A stretch of 64,000 nucleotides of DNA from Pantoea sp. alder81 (lineage in GTDB: Bacteria > Pseudomonadota > Gammaproteobacteria > Enterobacterales > Enterobacteriaceae). A program made the translations under genes and the position numbers. The stretch spans positions 248,001 through 312,000 of the forward strand of contig NZ_JAIUDA010000003.1 in NCBI RefSeq assembly GCF_020179835.1, read 5' to 3'. Position 1 is the stretch's first letter; each line of letters opens with the position of its first letter. Under the pieces are notes generated by a model. It was given only the letters and a program-made list of their open reading frames with translations. It had not been told where the DNA came from and ran no database searches. Shown here one piece after another: positions 47,681 to 57,577 of the stretch.

Positions 47681-48565
47681 ATGAAATACGCCATTGGGCC
47701 GGTGCTGTGGTACTGGCCAACGGACACGCTGGCCAGTTTTTATCAGCAGGCAGCCGACAGCTCTGCTGACATCATCTATCTTGGCGAAGCGGTATGCAGT
47801 AAACGTCGTGCTACCACTTTTGCACAATGGATGGAAATGGGACATACGCTGGCGCAGCACGGTAAGCAGGTGGTGCTCAGCACCCTTGCGCTGTTGCAGT
47901 CGCCTTCAGAAGTGAAAGAGCTGCGGCGCTATGTGGAGAACGGCGAGTTTTTGCTGGAAGCTAACGATATCGGCACCGTCAACATGGCGGCGGAGCGTAA
48001 GCTGCCGTTTGTCGCCGGTCCGACACTCAATGTCTATAACGCACAGACGCTACAGCTGTTGCTGAAAGAGGGCATGACGCGCTGGTGCATACCTGTGGAG
48101 ATGTCGCGTGACTGGCTGATTCAGCTGTTGCAGCAGTGTGATGCGGCAGGCCTGCGCAATAAGTTTGAAGTAGAAGTATTGGGCTATGGCCATCTGCCGC
48201 TGGCGCTGTCGGCGCGTTGCTTTACCGCACGTTCCGAAAATCGCGCCAAAGATGATTGCCAGACCTGCTGCATCAACTATCCCACCGGACGCCGCGTACT
48301 GTCACAGGAGGGCCAGCAGGTGTTTGTGTTAAATGGCATCCAGACCATGAGCGGTTACTGCTACAACCTTGGAAATGATTTGCCCGGGATGCATAACTGG
48401 ATCGATATCGTACGCCTCTCGCCACAGGATGAGACCACGCTGGCAGAGGTCGATCGCTTCCGCGCGAACGAAGCCGGTGAAGCCCCGCTGATGATGGCGC
48501 GCGGCAGTGATTGCAACGGTTACTGGCGTCGATTGGCCGGTATGGTACTTGAGGGCGGACGGTAA
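47681..48565 (+). CDS. ubiV: UbiV (YhbV), U32-family Fe-S partner of UbiU
   Basis: A 294-residue protein (E. coli 292). The cluster cysteines are C39 ('EAVCSKRR'), C180 ('SARCFTAR'), C193 and C197 ('DDCQTCC'), as in E. coli UbiV. It is the second half of the anaerobic ubiquinone hydroxylase and is cotranscribed with ubiU, with AAGGAGAAGCT before its ATG. Confidence 0.95.
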   Translation: MKYAIGPVLWYWPTDTLASFYQQAADSSADIIYLGEAVCSKRRATTFAQWMEMGHTLAQHGKQVVLSTLALLQSPSEVKELRRYVENGEFLLEANDIGTVNMAAERKLPFVAGPTLNVYNAQTLQLLLKEGMTRWCIPVEMSRDWLIQLLQQCDAAGLRNKFEVEVLGYGHLPLALSARCFTARSENRAKDDCQTCCINYPTGRRVLSQEGQQVFVLNGIQTMSGYCYNLGNDLPGMHNWIDIVRLSPQDETTLAEVDRFRANEAGEAPLMMARGSDCNGYWRRLAGMVLEGGR

Positions 48566-48635
48566 AGGCACATTCCGGCTATATTCCTGCTGTTAATAGC
48601 AGTTTTAATATGGGTAATGATGAGTAATACTCACT

Positions 48636-48661
48636 GGCGCAGGTCTGATAACACCTGCGCC
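48636..48661 (+). terminator. Hairpin between ubiV and yhbW
   Basis: GGCGCAGGT and ACCTGCGCC form a perfect 9-bp stem around an 8-nt loop. It is followed by ATCCTTATTT, a weak U-rich stretch, so termination may be partial. Confidence 0.6.
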
Positions 48662-48680
48662 ATCCTTATTTGGAGTGCCC

Positions 48681-49691
48681 ATGTCTGAGAAAAAAACGGT
48701 TCGCCTGTCTGTACTGGATCTTGCGCCTATCCCGCAAGGTTCTGCTGCGCGCGAAGCTTTCCACAATTCGCTGGCGCTGGCGCGTCAATCTGAAGCCCTT
48801 GGTTTCCATCGTTACTGGCTCGCTGAGCACCACAACATGACCGGTATTGCCAGTGCGGCAACGTCCGTGTTAATTGGTTATCTGGCCGCCAATACCGAAA
48901 CCCTGCGCCTTGGATCCGGCGGCATTATGCTGCCCAACCATGCACCGCTGGTGATCGCCGAACAGTTTGGTACGCTCGAATCGCTGTATCCTGGCCGTAT
49001 TGATTTAGGGCTGGGCCGCGCCCCAGGTTCTGACCAGCGCACCATGTTAGCGCTGCGCCGTCATCTCTCCAGCGCCCAGGCGGATAGTTTCCCGGAAGAT
49101 GTGGCAGAACTAATTCGTTGGTTTGATGCAGAAGACGGTGAACATCCGCCAGTGCAGCCCGTGCCGGGCCTCGGTTTGAAAATTCCTGTCTGGTTATTGG
49201 GTTCCAGCCTCTATAGTGCACAACTGGCCGCACAGCTCGGCCTGCCGTTCGCTTTTGCTTCCCACTTTGCACCGGACCTGTTGTTCCAGGCACTGCATCT
49301 CTATCGTGAGAAATTCAAGCCTTCTGCGCGTCTGGCGAAACCCTATGCGATGGTGTGCGTCAACGTGGTAGCAGCGGATAGCGAACGCGATGCGCGCTTC
49401 CTGTTTACCTCAATGCAGCAGCAGTTTATTAACCTGCGCCGTGGCAAACCGGGCCCGCTGCCAGCCCCCGTTGAGAACATGGATAACCTGTGGTCGCCAT
49501 CAGAGCAATATGGTGTGCAGCAGGCGCTGAGCATGTCGATTGTCGGCGATAGCGACAAAGTGCGCCAGGGGTTAGCCGCGCTGATCCGCGAAACCCAGGC
49601 TGATGAAATCATGGTCAATGGCCAGATTTTCGATTCGCAGGCTCGTCTGCGTTCGTTCGCACTGGCGATGGAAGCCGCGCGCTCACTGTAA
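48681..49691 (+). CDS. yhbW: YhbW, luciferase-like flavin monooxygenase
   Basis: A 336-residue protein (E. coli YhbW 335) of the LLM class. '[20 protein letters not shown]' and '[20 protein letters not shown]' then [22 protein letters not shown] form the flavin barrel, and '[12 protein letters not shown]' is in the C-terminal part. The ATG at 48681 is preceded by GGAGTGCCC. Likely an FMN-dependent monooxygenase, substrate unknown. Its end meets the convergent AraC-type gene within 3 nt. Confidence 0.93.
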   Translation: MSEKKTVRLSVLDLAPIPQGSAAREAFHNSLALARQSEALGFHRYWLAEHHNMTGIASAATSVLIGYLAANTETLRLGSGGIMLPNHAPLVIAEQFGTLESLYPGRIDLGLGRAPGSDQRTMLALRRHLSSAQADSFPEDVAELIRWFDAEDGEHPPVQPVPGLGLKIPVWLLGSSLYSAQLAAQLGLPFAFASHFAPDLLFQALHLYREKFKPSARLAKPYAMVCVNVVAADSERDARFLFTSMQQQFINLRRGKPGPLPAPVENMDNLWSPSEQYGVQQALSMSIVGDSDKVRQGLAALIRETQADEIMVNGQIFDSQARLRSFALAMEAARSL

Positions 49692-49694
49692 TAT

Positions 49695-50612
49695 CTACTG
49701 TTGTGGGGTCAATCCTTCTGGCCCCACTGCCACCATGCGCACATCCCGTGCTGGAGATTGCCCGTAGAAACGGCTGTATTCGCGGCTAAACTGCGAAGCA
49801 CTTTGATACCCCACGCGATACCCCGCCGTTCCGGCATCTAACTTCTCAATCAGCATCAAACGCCGCGCTTCGTTGAGACGCAGCTGCTTTTGATACTGCA
49901 TCGGCGTCATCGCCGTCACCGATTTGAAGTGATGATGTAGCGACGAAATACTCATGCCCACGCTGCTGGCCAGCTGATCCATCTTGAGCGGTTGATGAAA
50001 GTTTTCGCGTAGCCAGCGTGCCGCGCGGGCCACTTTGTTACCCGGTCGCTCGGTCAACGCCATATTGAGAATCCGCGGGCCTTCTGGCCCGGTGAGTAAT
50101 CGATAGAAAATCTCTTGCTCAATTAACGGTGCCAGCGCTGGAATATCCTGAGGTTGATCCAGCAGTTCAATCAGGCGGATAACCGCATCAACTAACGGCG
50201 GCGCCACTTTATGCACGGTAATGCCGCGTTCGTTCGCCACTGTCGCGCCAATGTGCTGAAGCGGGAAATGTTCGAGATAGCGCATCAGACGCGTTTCGTT
50301 AATGGTGATCCCGACGCCAAGGTTGGGCTTCTCCGGTGTGGCCAGCACCACGCAGGATTGTACTGGCATATCCAGCGTCACCAGCAGCAGATCGCCTGCT
50401 CCGTAATGCATCACGTCATCGCCCATACGCAACGCTTTCTGGCCCTGCGCTACCAACGCAAAGCTGGCCCAGGTCGCTACGTGCGACAAACTGGTTGGTT
50501 TGGCGCTGCGGCCAAATGAGAGAAAATCGATGGCGCTCAAGTGGCGGCCATCTTCTGGAGCATGGCGGGCAATCATCGCCACCAGTTGCTGCCACTGTTC
50601 CTGATGAATCAT
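49695..50612 (-). CDS. AraC family transcriptional regulator (AraC_N type)
   Basis: The 305-residue protein has an N-terminal cupin-like effector domain ('FALVAQGQKALRMGDDVMHYGAGDLLLV') and two C-terminal helix-turn-helix motifs ('KMDQLASSVGMSISSLHHHFKSVTAMTP' and 'GYRVGYQSASQFSREYSRFYG'). This subclass (YqhC type) usually senses aldehydes or similar stress and activates a divergent oxidoreductase gene. Here the divergent gene is an SDR at 50796, and two direct repeats lie between them. In E. coli, mtr occupies this position next to deaD, so the pair is an insertion relative to K-12. Confidence 0.9.
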   Translation of the reverse strand: MIHQEQWQQLVAMIARHAPEDGRHLSAIDFLSFGRSAKPTSLSHVATWASFALVAQGQKALRMGDDVMHYGAGDLLLVTLDMPVQSCVVLATPEKPNLGVGITINETRLMRYLEHFPLQHIGATVANERGITVHKVAPPLVDAVIRLIELLDQPQDIPALAPLIEQEIFYRLLTGPEGPRILNMALTERPGNKVARAARWLRENFHQPLKMDQLASSVGMSISSLHHHFKSVTAMTPMQYQKQLRLNEARRLMLIEKLDAGTAGYRVGYQSASQFSREYSRFYGQSPARDVRMVAVGPEGLTPQQ

Positions 50613-50696
50613 GCGTTACGCACTCCGCGACGAGAAATCACTGTGTCAGCATTCTCGCCTTTCACTTCCGCTGCGCCTAGTCCTTAACCTGCACAT

Positions 50697-50731
50697 TTGC
50701 AGGATTGTGCAAAAAGCTTGCAGGATTGCGC
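50697..50731 (+). promoter_or_regulatory. Direct-repeat operator between AraC-type and SDR genes
   Basis: TTGCAGGATTGTGC (50697-50710) and TTGCAGGATTGCGC (50718-50731) are near-identical direct repeats whose starts are exactly 21 bp apart, two helical turns. This is the usual layout for an AraC-family dimer. They lie 65 nt before the SDR start. Confidence 0.72.
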
Positions 50732-50795
50732 TACCGCCCAATTGTATGGACAGCGCATGCTTACCCTTCCCCGAATTCTCAGGTGGAGAGACACA

Positions 50796-51542
50796 ATGAA
50801 AGCACTTGAAGGCAAAATTGCGCTGGTGACGGGCGCCTCGAAAGGCATTGGCGCCGCCATTGCTATGACTTTCGCGGCGGCCGGCGCTCGCGTCATTGTT
50901 AATTACCGCCAGGATGAAGCGGGCGCTGCAGATGTCGTGACAGATATCTGCGAGCTAGGCAGCGATGCCATTGCCGTACAGGCCGATATCTCCCGCGAGG
51001 CCGATGTGCAGCGTTTATTCGCACGCAGCATCGAGCAGTTTGGCGCACCCGATATCGTGGTCAACAATGCCGGTATTTTCCATCACGGCGATTTCGCCGA
51101 ACTCAGCCTCAGTGAGATGCAGCAGCAGCTCAATGTGAATGTGCTGGGCACTTTACTGGTCTGCCAGCAGGCGGCGAAACATTTCCCCGTTCGCGGTGGC
51201 ACCATCATTAATCTGAGTGCACTTAACAGCCAACGCAGTACACCGGGTTCGGTGTTATGGGCGGCGACTAAAGGTGCGATTGATACCTTAACGCAGGGCC
51301 TCGCACGTGAACTCGGGCCGCGTAATATCCGCGTCAATGCGCTGGCACCAGGAATCATCCTGACGGAAGGTTTACTGGCGGCAAAGAAGATGAATCCGGA
51401 TGTTAAAGCGAAGTTGATCGCGGCTACGCCGTTGGGACGATTTGGTCTGCCGGAGGATGTGGCGCAGGTGGCATTGTTCCTGGCCTCTGAAGATTCAGCG
51501 TATGTGAGCGGTGAAAGGGTATTGATTGCAGGTGGGGTGTAA
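50796..51542 (+). CDS. Short-chain dehydrogenase/reductase with Trp in place of catalytic Tyr
   Basis: The 248-residue SDR has the NAD(P) motif TGASKGIG near residue 12, NNAG at 90-93 and the C-terminal 'RVNALAPGIILTEG'. The active-site serine (S141) and lysine (K159) are present, but the tyrosine of YxxxK is tryptophan (W155 in 'VLWAATKGA'). That would normally abolish oxidoreductase activity. The ATG at 50796 has GGAGAGACACA before it. The gene is divergent from the AraC-type regulator and is probably under its control. It may bind a ligand without catalysis or use another residue. Confidence 0.88.
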   Translation: MKALEGKIALVTGASKGIGAAIAMTFAAAGARVIVNYRQDEAGAADVVTDICELGSDAIAVQADISREADVQRLFARSIEQFGAPDIVVNNAGIFHHGDFAELSLSEMQQQLNVNVLGTLLVCQQAAKHFPVRGGTIINLSALNSQRSTPGSVLWAATKGAIDTLTQGLARELGPRNIRVNALAPGIILTEGLLAAKKMNPDVKAKLIAATPLGRFGLPEDVAQVALFLASEDSAYVSGERVLIAGGV

Positions 51543-51560
51543 CGTTTAATTTACGAATAT

Positions 51561-51591
51561 AAAAAAAGGGACGCCGCGGCGTCCCTTTTTA
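51561..51591. terminator. Bidirectional terminator between SDR gene and deaD
   Basis: AAAAAGGGACGCC and GGCGTCCCTTTTT form a 13-bp stem, giving a U-run on either strand. It serves the convergent SDR and deaD transcripts. Confidence 0.93.
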
Positions 51592-51609
51592 TTTTTCAGC
51601 GTTTATCGC

Positions 51610-53535
51610 TTATGCGTCACGACGACGTGGTGCAGAAGCACCTTCTGGACGTGGGCCACGACCGCCTTCACGGCTGAAGCGTCCGCCTTCACGACCTGCA
51701 TCACGACCACCTTCACGGCGCTCAGAGAAACGACGCGGTGCGCCTTCGCCACGCGGTGCGCCATTGCCACGACGCTCGCCATCACGGCTAGCAGGACGAC
51801 GCTCTGAACGCTCGTGTGCCGGTGCATCACCCATCAACTGCATGTTCATCGGCTTGTTCAGGATGCGCGTGCGAGTGAAGTGCTGCAGAACTTCGCCCGG
51901 CATACCTTTAGGCAGCTCGATAGTTGAGTGAGTACCAAACAGCTTGATGTTACCAATGTAACGGCTGCTGATGTCGCCTTCGTTAGCGATCGCGCCAACG
52001 ATGTGACGAACTTCAACACCATCATCACGGCCCACTTCAATGCGGTACAGCTGCATTTCGCCAACGTCACGACGTTCACGACGTGGAGCGCCATCACGGC
52101 TTTCGCCACGATCAGCACGGTCACCACGGTCTGCACGGTTTTCGCGCGGACCACGTGAATCGCGTGAATCACGACGATCATCACGGTCGCGGAATTCACG
52201 ACGTGCTGGACGCGGTGCTTCTGGTGGCAGAATCAGTGGACGTTCGCCCTGTGCCATTTTCAGCAGTGCTGCGGCCAGAGTTTCGATATCCAGATCTTCG
52301 CCCGGCTGCATTTTGCTCAGCAGTGCGCGGTACATGTCCAGATCGCTGCTTTCCAGCTGCTGCTGTACTTTCGCGGCGAACTTAGCCAGACGACGCTCAC
52401 CCAGCAGTTCTGCATTAGGCAGCTCAACTTCTGGAATGGTCAGCTTCATGGTGCGTTCGATGTTACGCAGCAGACGACGCTCACGGTTCTCAACGAACAG
52501 CAGTGCGCGGCCAGCACGACCTGCACGACCGGTACGGCCGATACGGTGAACGTAAGACTCAGCATCCATTGGGATGTCATAGTTAACAACCAGGCTGATA
52601 CGCTCAACGTCCAGACCACGTGCGGCAACGTCGGTGGCGATCAGAATATCAAGACGACCATCTTTCAGGCGCTCCAGCGTCTGCTCACGCAGTGCCTGGT
52701 TCATGTCACCATTCAGTGCTGCGCTGTTGTAACCGCTGCGCTCAAGCGCTTCAGCCACTTCCAGCGTTGCATTTTTGGTACGCACGAAGATGATAGCGGC
52801 ATCAAAGTCTTCTGCTTCCAGGAAACGCACCAGTGCGTCAGTTTTACGGCCGTAAGCGGTCCAGTAAGACTGAGAGATATCAGGACGCGTAGTCATGCTT
52901 GACTGAATGCGCACTTCCTGAGGATCTTTCATGAAGCGTTTAGTAATACGACGAATCGCTTCTGGCATGGTAGCTGAGAACAGCGCGGTCTGATGACCGT
53001 CTGGGATCTGCGCCATGATGGTTTCAACGTCTTCGATGAAGCCCATACGCAGCATTTCATCAGCTTCGTCCAGCACCAGGCCGCGCAGGTTAGACAGATC
53101 TAACGTGCCGCGTTTCAGGTGGTCGAGCAAACGGCCAGGCGTACCCACAACAACCTGTGGTCCCTGACGCAGAGCGCGCAGCTGTACGTCATAACGCTGG
53201 CCGCCGTACAGGGCAACCACGTTCACGCCACGCATGTGTTTAGAGAATTCAGTCATGGCTTCAGCAACCTGAACAGCCAGTTCGCGGGTTGGAGCCAGCA
53301 CCAGGATTTGCGGTGCTTTAACGGTTGGATCAATGTTGTGCAGCAGCGGCAGAGAGAACGCTGCAGTTTTACCACTACCGGTCTGCGCCATACCTAACAC
53401 GTCACGGCCCGCCAGCAGGTGAGGAATACACTCAGCCTGGATTGGGGATGGCTTCACGTAGCCCATGCCGTTCAGTGATTCAAGGATGTCGGCGTTCAGG
53501 CCAAGTTCGGAAAAAGTGGTTTGAATATCAGTCAT
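51610..53535 (-). CDS. deaD: DeaD (CsdA), cold-shock DEAD-box RNA helicase
   Basis: A 641-residue helicase (E. coli 629). Motifs in order: Q motif '[11 protein letters not shown]', [26 protein letters not shown], and [13 protein letters not shown]. The DbpA-like RNA-binding domain ('[20 protein letters not shown]') lies near residue 490. Arg/Gly/Glu-rich repeats flank it and form the tail ('[20 protein letters not shown]'). It unwinds structured RNA, helps 50S assembly and joins the degradosome in the cold. The ATG at 53535 matches the family start; a GTG nine bases upstream is less likely. It follows nlpI and yrbN. Confidence 0.95.
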   Translation of the reverse strand: MTDIQTTFSELGLNADILESLNGMGYVKPSPIQAECIPHLLAGRDVLGMAQTGSGKTAAFSLPLLHNIDPTVKAPQILVLAPTRELAVQVAEAMTEFSKHMRGVNVVALYGGQRYDVQLRALRQGPQVVVGTPGRLLDHLKRGTLDLSNLRGLVLDEADEMLRMGFIEDVETIMAQIPDGHQTALFSATMPEAIRRITKRFMKDPQEVRIQSSMTTRPDISQSYWTAYGRKTDALVRFLEAEDFDAAIIFVRTKNATLEVAEALERSGYNSAALNGDMNQALREQTLERLKDGRLDILIATDVAARGLDVERISLVVNYDIPMDAESYVHRIGRTGRAGRAGRALLFVENRERRLLRNIERTMKLTIPEVELPNAELLGERRLAKFAAKVQQQLESSDLDMYRALLSKMQPGEDLDIETLAAALLKMAQGERPLILPPEAPRPARREFRDRDDRRDSRDSRGPRENRADRGDRADRGESRDGAPRRERRDVGEMQLYRIEVGRDDGVEVRHIVGAIANEGDISSRYIGNIKLFGTHSTIELPKGMPGEVLQHFTRTRILNKPMNMQLMGDAPAHERSERRPASRDGERRGNGAPRGEGAPRRFSERREGGRDAGREGGRFSREGGRGPRPEGASAPRRRDA

Positions 53536-53551
53536 GTAGTACACGTGCCTC

Positions 53552-53608
53552 TTAGATTGCGGCGGCCAGTCTACATAACTCGTCGTGAAAACTTTCAGTC
53601 ATTTTCAT
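53552..53608 (-). CDS. yrbN: YrbN-like small protein upstream of deaD
   Basis: An 18-residue frame, [18 protein letters not shown], ends 16 nt before the deaD start. The sequence and position match the E. coli small protein YrbN (26 residues), found between nlpI and deaD and shown there to be produced. No strong ribosome binding site is visible. Its translation could influence deaD through coupling; function unknown. Recognition is from memory, not a search. Confidence 0.65.
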   Translation of the reverse strand: MKMTESFHDELCRLAAAI

Positions 53609-53711
53609 CAAAAAGTGTGAACCGGCTCAAATTAGAAGTTTTGACGAACAGAAAAGCCCTCACCTTGAAGATGATGACTTTACAAGTATTCAGGCAATAA
53701 AAGTTCGTCAG

Positions 53712-54596
53712 CTATTGCTGGTCAGATTCTGATAAATCGTCTTGTGTCTGGCCGAGTTGCGCCAGTTCCAACAATGCGTATCGGTGCTCAACAAAGTTGT
53801 TAACGTTGTTGGCCACCGCCAGTTTGAACAACGCTTTCGCGTCGTCCTTCTCCCCCAGACTTAGGTAGTACTTACCTAAATAGAAGTTGGTTTCACTGAG
53901 ATGTTCAGCGAGCGAGGTGTTATCCGTTGCGTCCGCCTTGAGACGTTCCATCAGCGTTTTTTCACTGATGTCGCCAAGGTAGAACTCGACAATATTCCAT
54001 CCCCATTGGTCCCGGACCGCTTTGTCATGTCGCTGTCTCAGCGTGACTTTGGCCTTGTCGGCGTCCATATCGCTTTCAACGAGATAGAGCCAAAGGCTGC
54101 GGAAAGGATCGTTAGGATCGTCTTGATAAAACGCCAGCAGATCATCTTGCGCTAACTTGTATCGACCGCCGTAATAGAGGGCGATACCACGGTTTAAATG
54201 CGCATAGTTGTAAGTTGGATCAAGCTCAAGTACAGAATCAAACGCTTCATAGGCAGCATCAAAATTGCCTGCCTGCGTTAAATATATACCGAGGTAGTTA
54301 AACACCTCAGGCATATCTGGTCTTATAGACAGCGCTTGCGAAAAATCGTTCCGCGCTAATGCCCTCAGACCCAAACTATCATACAACACTCCGCGCTCAT
54401 ATAATAGCTGTGCGCGTTCATCATCGGTCAGGGCACGACTGGCAAGAATTTGTTCCATTCGCGCCAGGATCACCTCTTGCTGCAGTGTGGGCTGCAAAGG
54501 TACTGCCAGAACTTCGTTCTTACGCCAATTGGAGTTGCTGCATCCTGCCAGCGTGATAGCTGTCGCAACAAAACACCAGCGCAAAAAAGGCTTCAT
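53712..54596 (-). CDS. nlpI: NlpI, TPR-containing outer-membrane lipoprotein
   Basis: The 294 residues equal E. coli NlpI. The lipobox is LAGC in '[20 protein letters not shown]', with serine at +2 directing the outer membrane. TPR repeats follow ('[20 protein letters not shown]', '[20 protein letters not shown]', '[20 protein letters not shown]'). NlpI is an adaptor that presents peptidoglycan endopeptidases such as MepS to the protease Prc. It sits between pnp and deaD as in E. coli. Confidence 0.96.
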   Translation of the reverse strand: MKPFLRWCFVATAITLAGCSNSNWRKNEVLAVPLQPTLQQEVILARMEQILASRALTDDERAQLLYERGVLYDSLGLRALARNDFSQALSIRPDMPEVFNYLGIYLTQAGNFDAAYEAFDSVLELDPTYNYAHLNRGIALYYGGRYKLAQDDLLAFYQDDPNDPFRSLWLYLVESDMDADKAKVTLRQRHDKAVRDQWGWNIVEFYLGDISEKTLMERLKADATDNTSLAEHLSETNFYLGKYYLSLGEKDDAKALFKLAVANNVNNFVEHRYALLELAQLGQTQDDLSESDQQ

Positions 54597-54685
54597 TTCC
54601 CACTCCCGAATACAAACATTGGGATAACCATCCTGTCATCCGCCTGCTGTGCACAAGGATTCCCGCCCTCGCGATGATCCAAACA

Positions 54686-54710
54686 CCTCTCCCCAACTTG
54701 CAGGGAGAGG
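54686..54710 (-). terminator. Hairpin after pnp
   Basis: CCTCTCCC and GGGAGAGG form an 8-bp stem 16 nt past the pnp stop codon. On the minus strand TGTTTGG follows, a poor U-run, so some readthrough into nlpI is likely, as in E. coli. Confidence 0.5.
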
Positions 54711-54725
54711 CCAATCAGTAAACGC

Positions 54726-56861
54726 TTACTCGGCGTCAGATGCATTCGTTGCAGCAGGGGTTTCTTCCGCTGGTTTCTGCTCTGTCGCTTCTTTGATGCT
54801 CAGGCGTACGCGGCCCTGACGGTCCACTTCCATGACTTTCACTGGAACTTCCTGACCCATCTGCAGATAGTCGGTCACTTTCTCTACGCGCTTATCAGCG
54901 ATCTGAGAAATATGAACCAGACCTTCTTTACCGCCGCCGATTGCCACGAAGGCACCGAAATCAACGATACGCGTTACTTTACCTGAGTAGATACGGCCCA
55001 CTTCGATTTCAGCGGTGATCTCTTCGATACGACGAATCGCTTCTTTCGCTTTGTTGCCGTCGGTTGCTGCGATCTTCACGGTGCCATCATCTTCGATTTC
55101 GATGGTGGTGCCGGTCTCTTCAGTCAGCGCACGGATAACAGAACCGCCTTTACCGATAACATCTTTGATCTTGTCCGAGCTGATCTTGATGGTATAGATA
55201 CGTGGTGCGAACTCAGAGATTTCCTGACGTGGGGTGCTGATAGCCTGCTCCATCACGCTCAGGATGTGCAGACGCGCGCCCTTAGCCTGATTCAGTGCAA
55301 CCTGCATGATCTCACGGGTGATACCTTCAATTTTGATATCCATCTGCAGTGCAGTGATACCGTCGCGGCTACCGGCCACTTTGAAGTCCATATCGCCGAG
55401 GTGATCTTCATCGCCCAGGATGTCAGACAGAACCACAAAGTTCTCGTCTTCTTTAACCAGACCCATCGCAATACCGGCTACGGCTGCTTTGATCGGAACG
55501 CCTGCGTCCATCAGTGCCAGAGAAGCACCACAGACAGAAGCCATAGAAGAAGAACCGTTTGATTCGGTGATTTCTGACACCACACGAATGGTGTATGGGA
55601 AATCTTCCTGCTTAGGCATCACTGCCAGCACACCGCGCTTCGCCAGACGACCATGACCAATCTCACGACGCTTAGGTGAGCCAACCATGCCGGTCTCGCC
55701 CACTGAGTATGGAGGGAAGTTGTAGTGGAACAGGAAGCTGTCAGTACGCTCGCCCATCAGCTCATCCAGGTTCTGCGCGTCACGTGCGGTACCCAGTGTT
55801 GCAGTAACCAGTGCCTGCGTTTCACCACGGGTGAACAGAGAAGAACCGTGAGTACGTGGCAGCACGCCAGTACGCACATCCAGACCACGGATCATGTCTT
55901 TTTCGCGACCATCAATACGTGGCTCGCCACGGATGATACGGCTACGCACGACGCTCTTCTCGAGATCGTGAACGATGTCAGCGATTTCGCCAGCATCTAA
56001 TGATTCATCTTCAGCCTGCAGTGCAGCGATGGTGGCATCTTTAACTACGCCAACCTGAGTGTAACGCTCTTGCTTATCAGTGATGCGGTAAGAATCAGCG
56101 ATACCGGCTTCTGCCAGTGCAGCAACACGTGCAATCAATGCATCGTTTGCTGGCTCTGGCTGCCAATCCCAGCGTGGTTTGCCCGCTTCAGCAACCAGTG
56201 AGTTGATGTTTTCAATAACAATCTGCTGCTGATCGTGGCCGAATACCACCGCGCCCAGCATCTGGTCTTCGGTCAGTACTTCTGCTTCTGATTCAACCAT
56301 CAGAACCGCGTTCTGAGTACCGGCTACAACCAGGTCCAGACGAGAGGTTTTCAGCTCATCAGACGTTGGGTTCAGCACGTACTGGTCATTGATGTAACCA
56401 ACGCGAGCAGCACCGATTGGACCGTTGAATGGCAGGCCTGACAGCGCAAGGGCTGCAGATGCGCCGATCATCGCAACGATGTCTGGGTTAACCTGTGGGT
56501 TAACAGAAACAACAGTGGCGATAACCTGTACTTCGTTGATGAAACCTTCCGGGAACAGCGGACGCACTGGACGGTCAATCAGACGAGAAATCAGGGTTTC
56601 GCCTTCGCTTGGACGGCCTTCACGACGGAAGAAGCTACCCGGGATACGACCAGCAGCGTAAGTACGCTCCTGATAGTTAACCGTCAGCGGGAAGAAATCT
56701 TGATTTGGTTTGGTTTTTTTCTGGCCAACAACGGTGACGAATACCGCGGTGTCGTCCATGCTAGCCATTACTGCTGCAGTAGCCTGGCGCGCCATCATGC
56801 CGGTTTCCAGCGTGACGGTATGCTGACCATATTGGAATTTGCGTACGATCGGGTTCAGCAA
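54726..56861 (-). CDS. pnp: Pnp, polynucleotide phosphorylase
   Basis: A 711-residue exoribonuclease, same length as E. coli PNPase. It uses a TTG start (56861) preceded by AAGGA, as in E. coli. Two RNase PH domains ('[16 protein letters not shown]' and '[20 protein letters not shown]'), a KH domain ('[20 protein letters not shown]') and an S1 domain ('[20 protein letters not shown]') are in order. It degrades RNA 3' to 5' with phosphate and is part of the degradosome. The S1-proximal tail is rich in Ala, Pro and Glu. Confidence 0.97.
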   Translation of the reverse strand: MLNPIVRKFQYGQHTVTLETGMMARQATAAVMASMDDTAVFVTVVGQKKTKPNQDFFPLTVNYQERTYAAGRIPGSFFRREGRPSEGETLISRLIDRPVRPLFPEGFINEVQVIATVVSVNPQVNPDIVAMIGASAALALSGLPFNGPIGAARVGYINDQYVLNPTSDELKTSRLDLVVAGTQNAVLMVESEAEVLTEDQMLGAVVFGHDQQQIVIENINSLVAEAGKPRWDWQPEPANDALIARVAALAEAGIADSYRITDKQERYTQVGVVKDATIAALQAEDESLDAGEIADIVHDLEKSVVRSRIIRGEPRIDGREKDMIRGLDVRTGVLPRTHGSSLFTRGETQALVTATLGTARDAQNLDELMGERTDSFLFHYNFPPYSVGETGMVGSPKRREIGHGRLAKRGVLAVMPKQEDFPYTIRVVSEITESNGSSSMASVCGASLALMDAGVPIKAAVAGIAMGLVKEDENFVVLSDILGDEDHLGDMDFKVAGSRDGITALQMDIKIEGITREIMQVALNQAKGARLHILSVMEQAISTPRQEISEFAPRIYTIKISSDKIKDVIGKGGSVIRALTEETGTTIEIEDDGTVKIAATDGNKAKEAIRRIEEITAEIEVGRIYSGKVTRIVDFGAFVAIGGGKEGLVHISQIADKRVEKVTDYLQMGQEVPVKVMEVDRQGRVRLSIKEATEQKPAEETPAATNASDAE

Positions 56862-57062
56862 AATTTAAGTCCTTAAATTCGAGGGGCAGAGCGCTTTTGG
56901 GCTCGCCGGGGTTTACCGATCTTTAGTTGCATCCTCGCGACTAATGACAATCTTCAACCGCCCATGCGGTAAAGCCTCTCATTAGCCGCGCGAAACGCTG
57001 CAAGTAAAGATCACTCTCAGCAACAATACATGAGTTTGGTACGGAATGCTGCGGATTGCTCG
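56862..57062 (-). promoter_or_regulatory. pnp 5' leader region
   Basis: About 200 nt separate the rpsO terminator from the pnp start. In E. coli this leader folds into a long hairpin cut by RNase III, after which PNPase represses its own translation. Several complementary segments are visible (for example around 56890-57000), but I did not resolve the fold. An E. coli small RNA (SraG) lies in the same gap; I cannot confirm it here. Confidence 0.5.
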
Positions 57063-57090
57063 AAAAAAGGGGCCATAAAGGCCCCCTTTT
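57063..57090 (-). terminator. rpsO terminator
   Basis: On the minus strand GGGGCC-TTTAT-GGCCCC is followed by six T residues. As in E. coli it ends most rpsO transcripts while some polymerases continue into pnp. Confidence 0.92.
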
Positions 57091-57172
57091 CGCGAAACTC
57101 GCACAAATCTGATCGTCAGATGCGCTTTTCTGCATAGTGCATGTGCTACATCGTTGATCAGATTCTTCAGAC

Positions 57173-57442
57173 TTAGCGACGCAGACCCAGGCTTTCGATC
57201 AGGCTGGTGTAGCGAGCAACATCTTTACGCTTCAGGTAGTCCAGCAGCTTACGACGCTGAGATACCATGCGCAGCAGACCGCGACGGCTGTGGTGATCTT
57301 TTTTGTGCTCAGAGAAGTGACCCTGCAAGTGGTTAATCTGAGCAGTCAGCAGAGCAACCTGAACTTCAGTTGAACCGCTGTCGTTGGTACCACGACCGTA
57401 TTTAGCAACGATCTCTGCTTTAGCTTCTACGCTTAGAGACAT
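57173..57442 (-). CDS. rpsO: RpsO, ribosomal protein S15
   Basis: An 89-residue protein with the S15 signature '[20 protein letters not shown]' then [21 protein letters not shown]15 binds helices 20-22 of 16S rRNA early in 30S assembly and, in E. coli, represses its own mRNA through a pseudoknot over the start site. TCTGGAGTTTATT precedes the ATG. The gene lies between truB and pnp. Confidence 0.98.
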   Translation of the reverse strand: MSLSVEAKAEIVAKYGRGTNDSGSTEVQVALLTAQINHLQGHFSEHKKDHHSRRGLLRMVSQRRKLLDYLKRKDVARYTSLIESLGLRR

Positions 57443-57577
57443 AATAAACTCCAGATAAAAAAATGAATGTATGGGTGCCGATCTCTAATTCAGCAGCCCG
57501 CTTTAAAAGCCGCGCTATTCTACTCTTCGCCTGATAGCAACGCAAATGCGCCGTTAGCTCAAAAGTGAATGTGTTGA

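Noticed and set aside
52040..52549. Ser/Arg-rich plus-strand frame resembling a splicing-type protein
   Set aside because: Antisense of the Arg/Gly/Glu-rich DeaD tail; low complexity is inherited from it.
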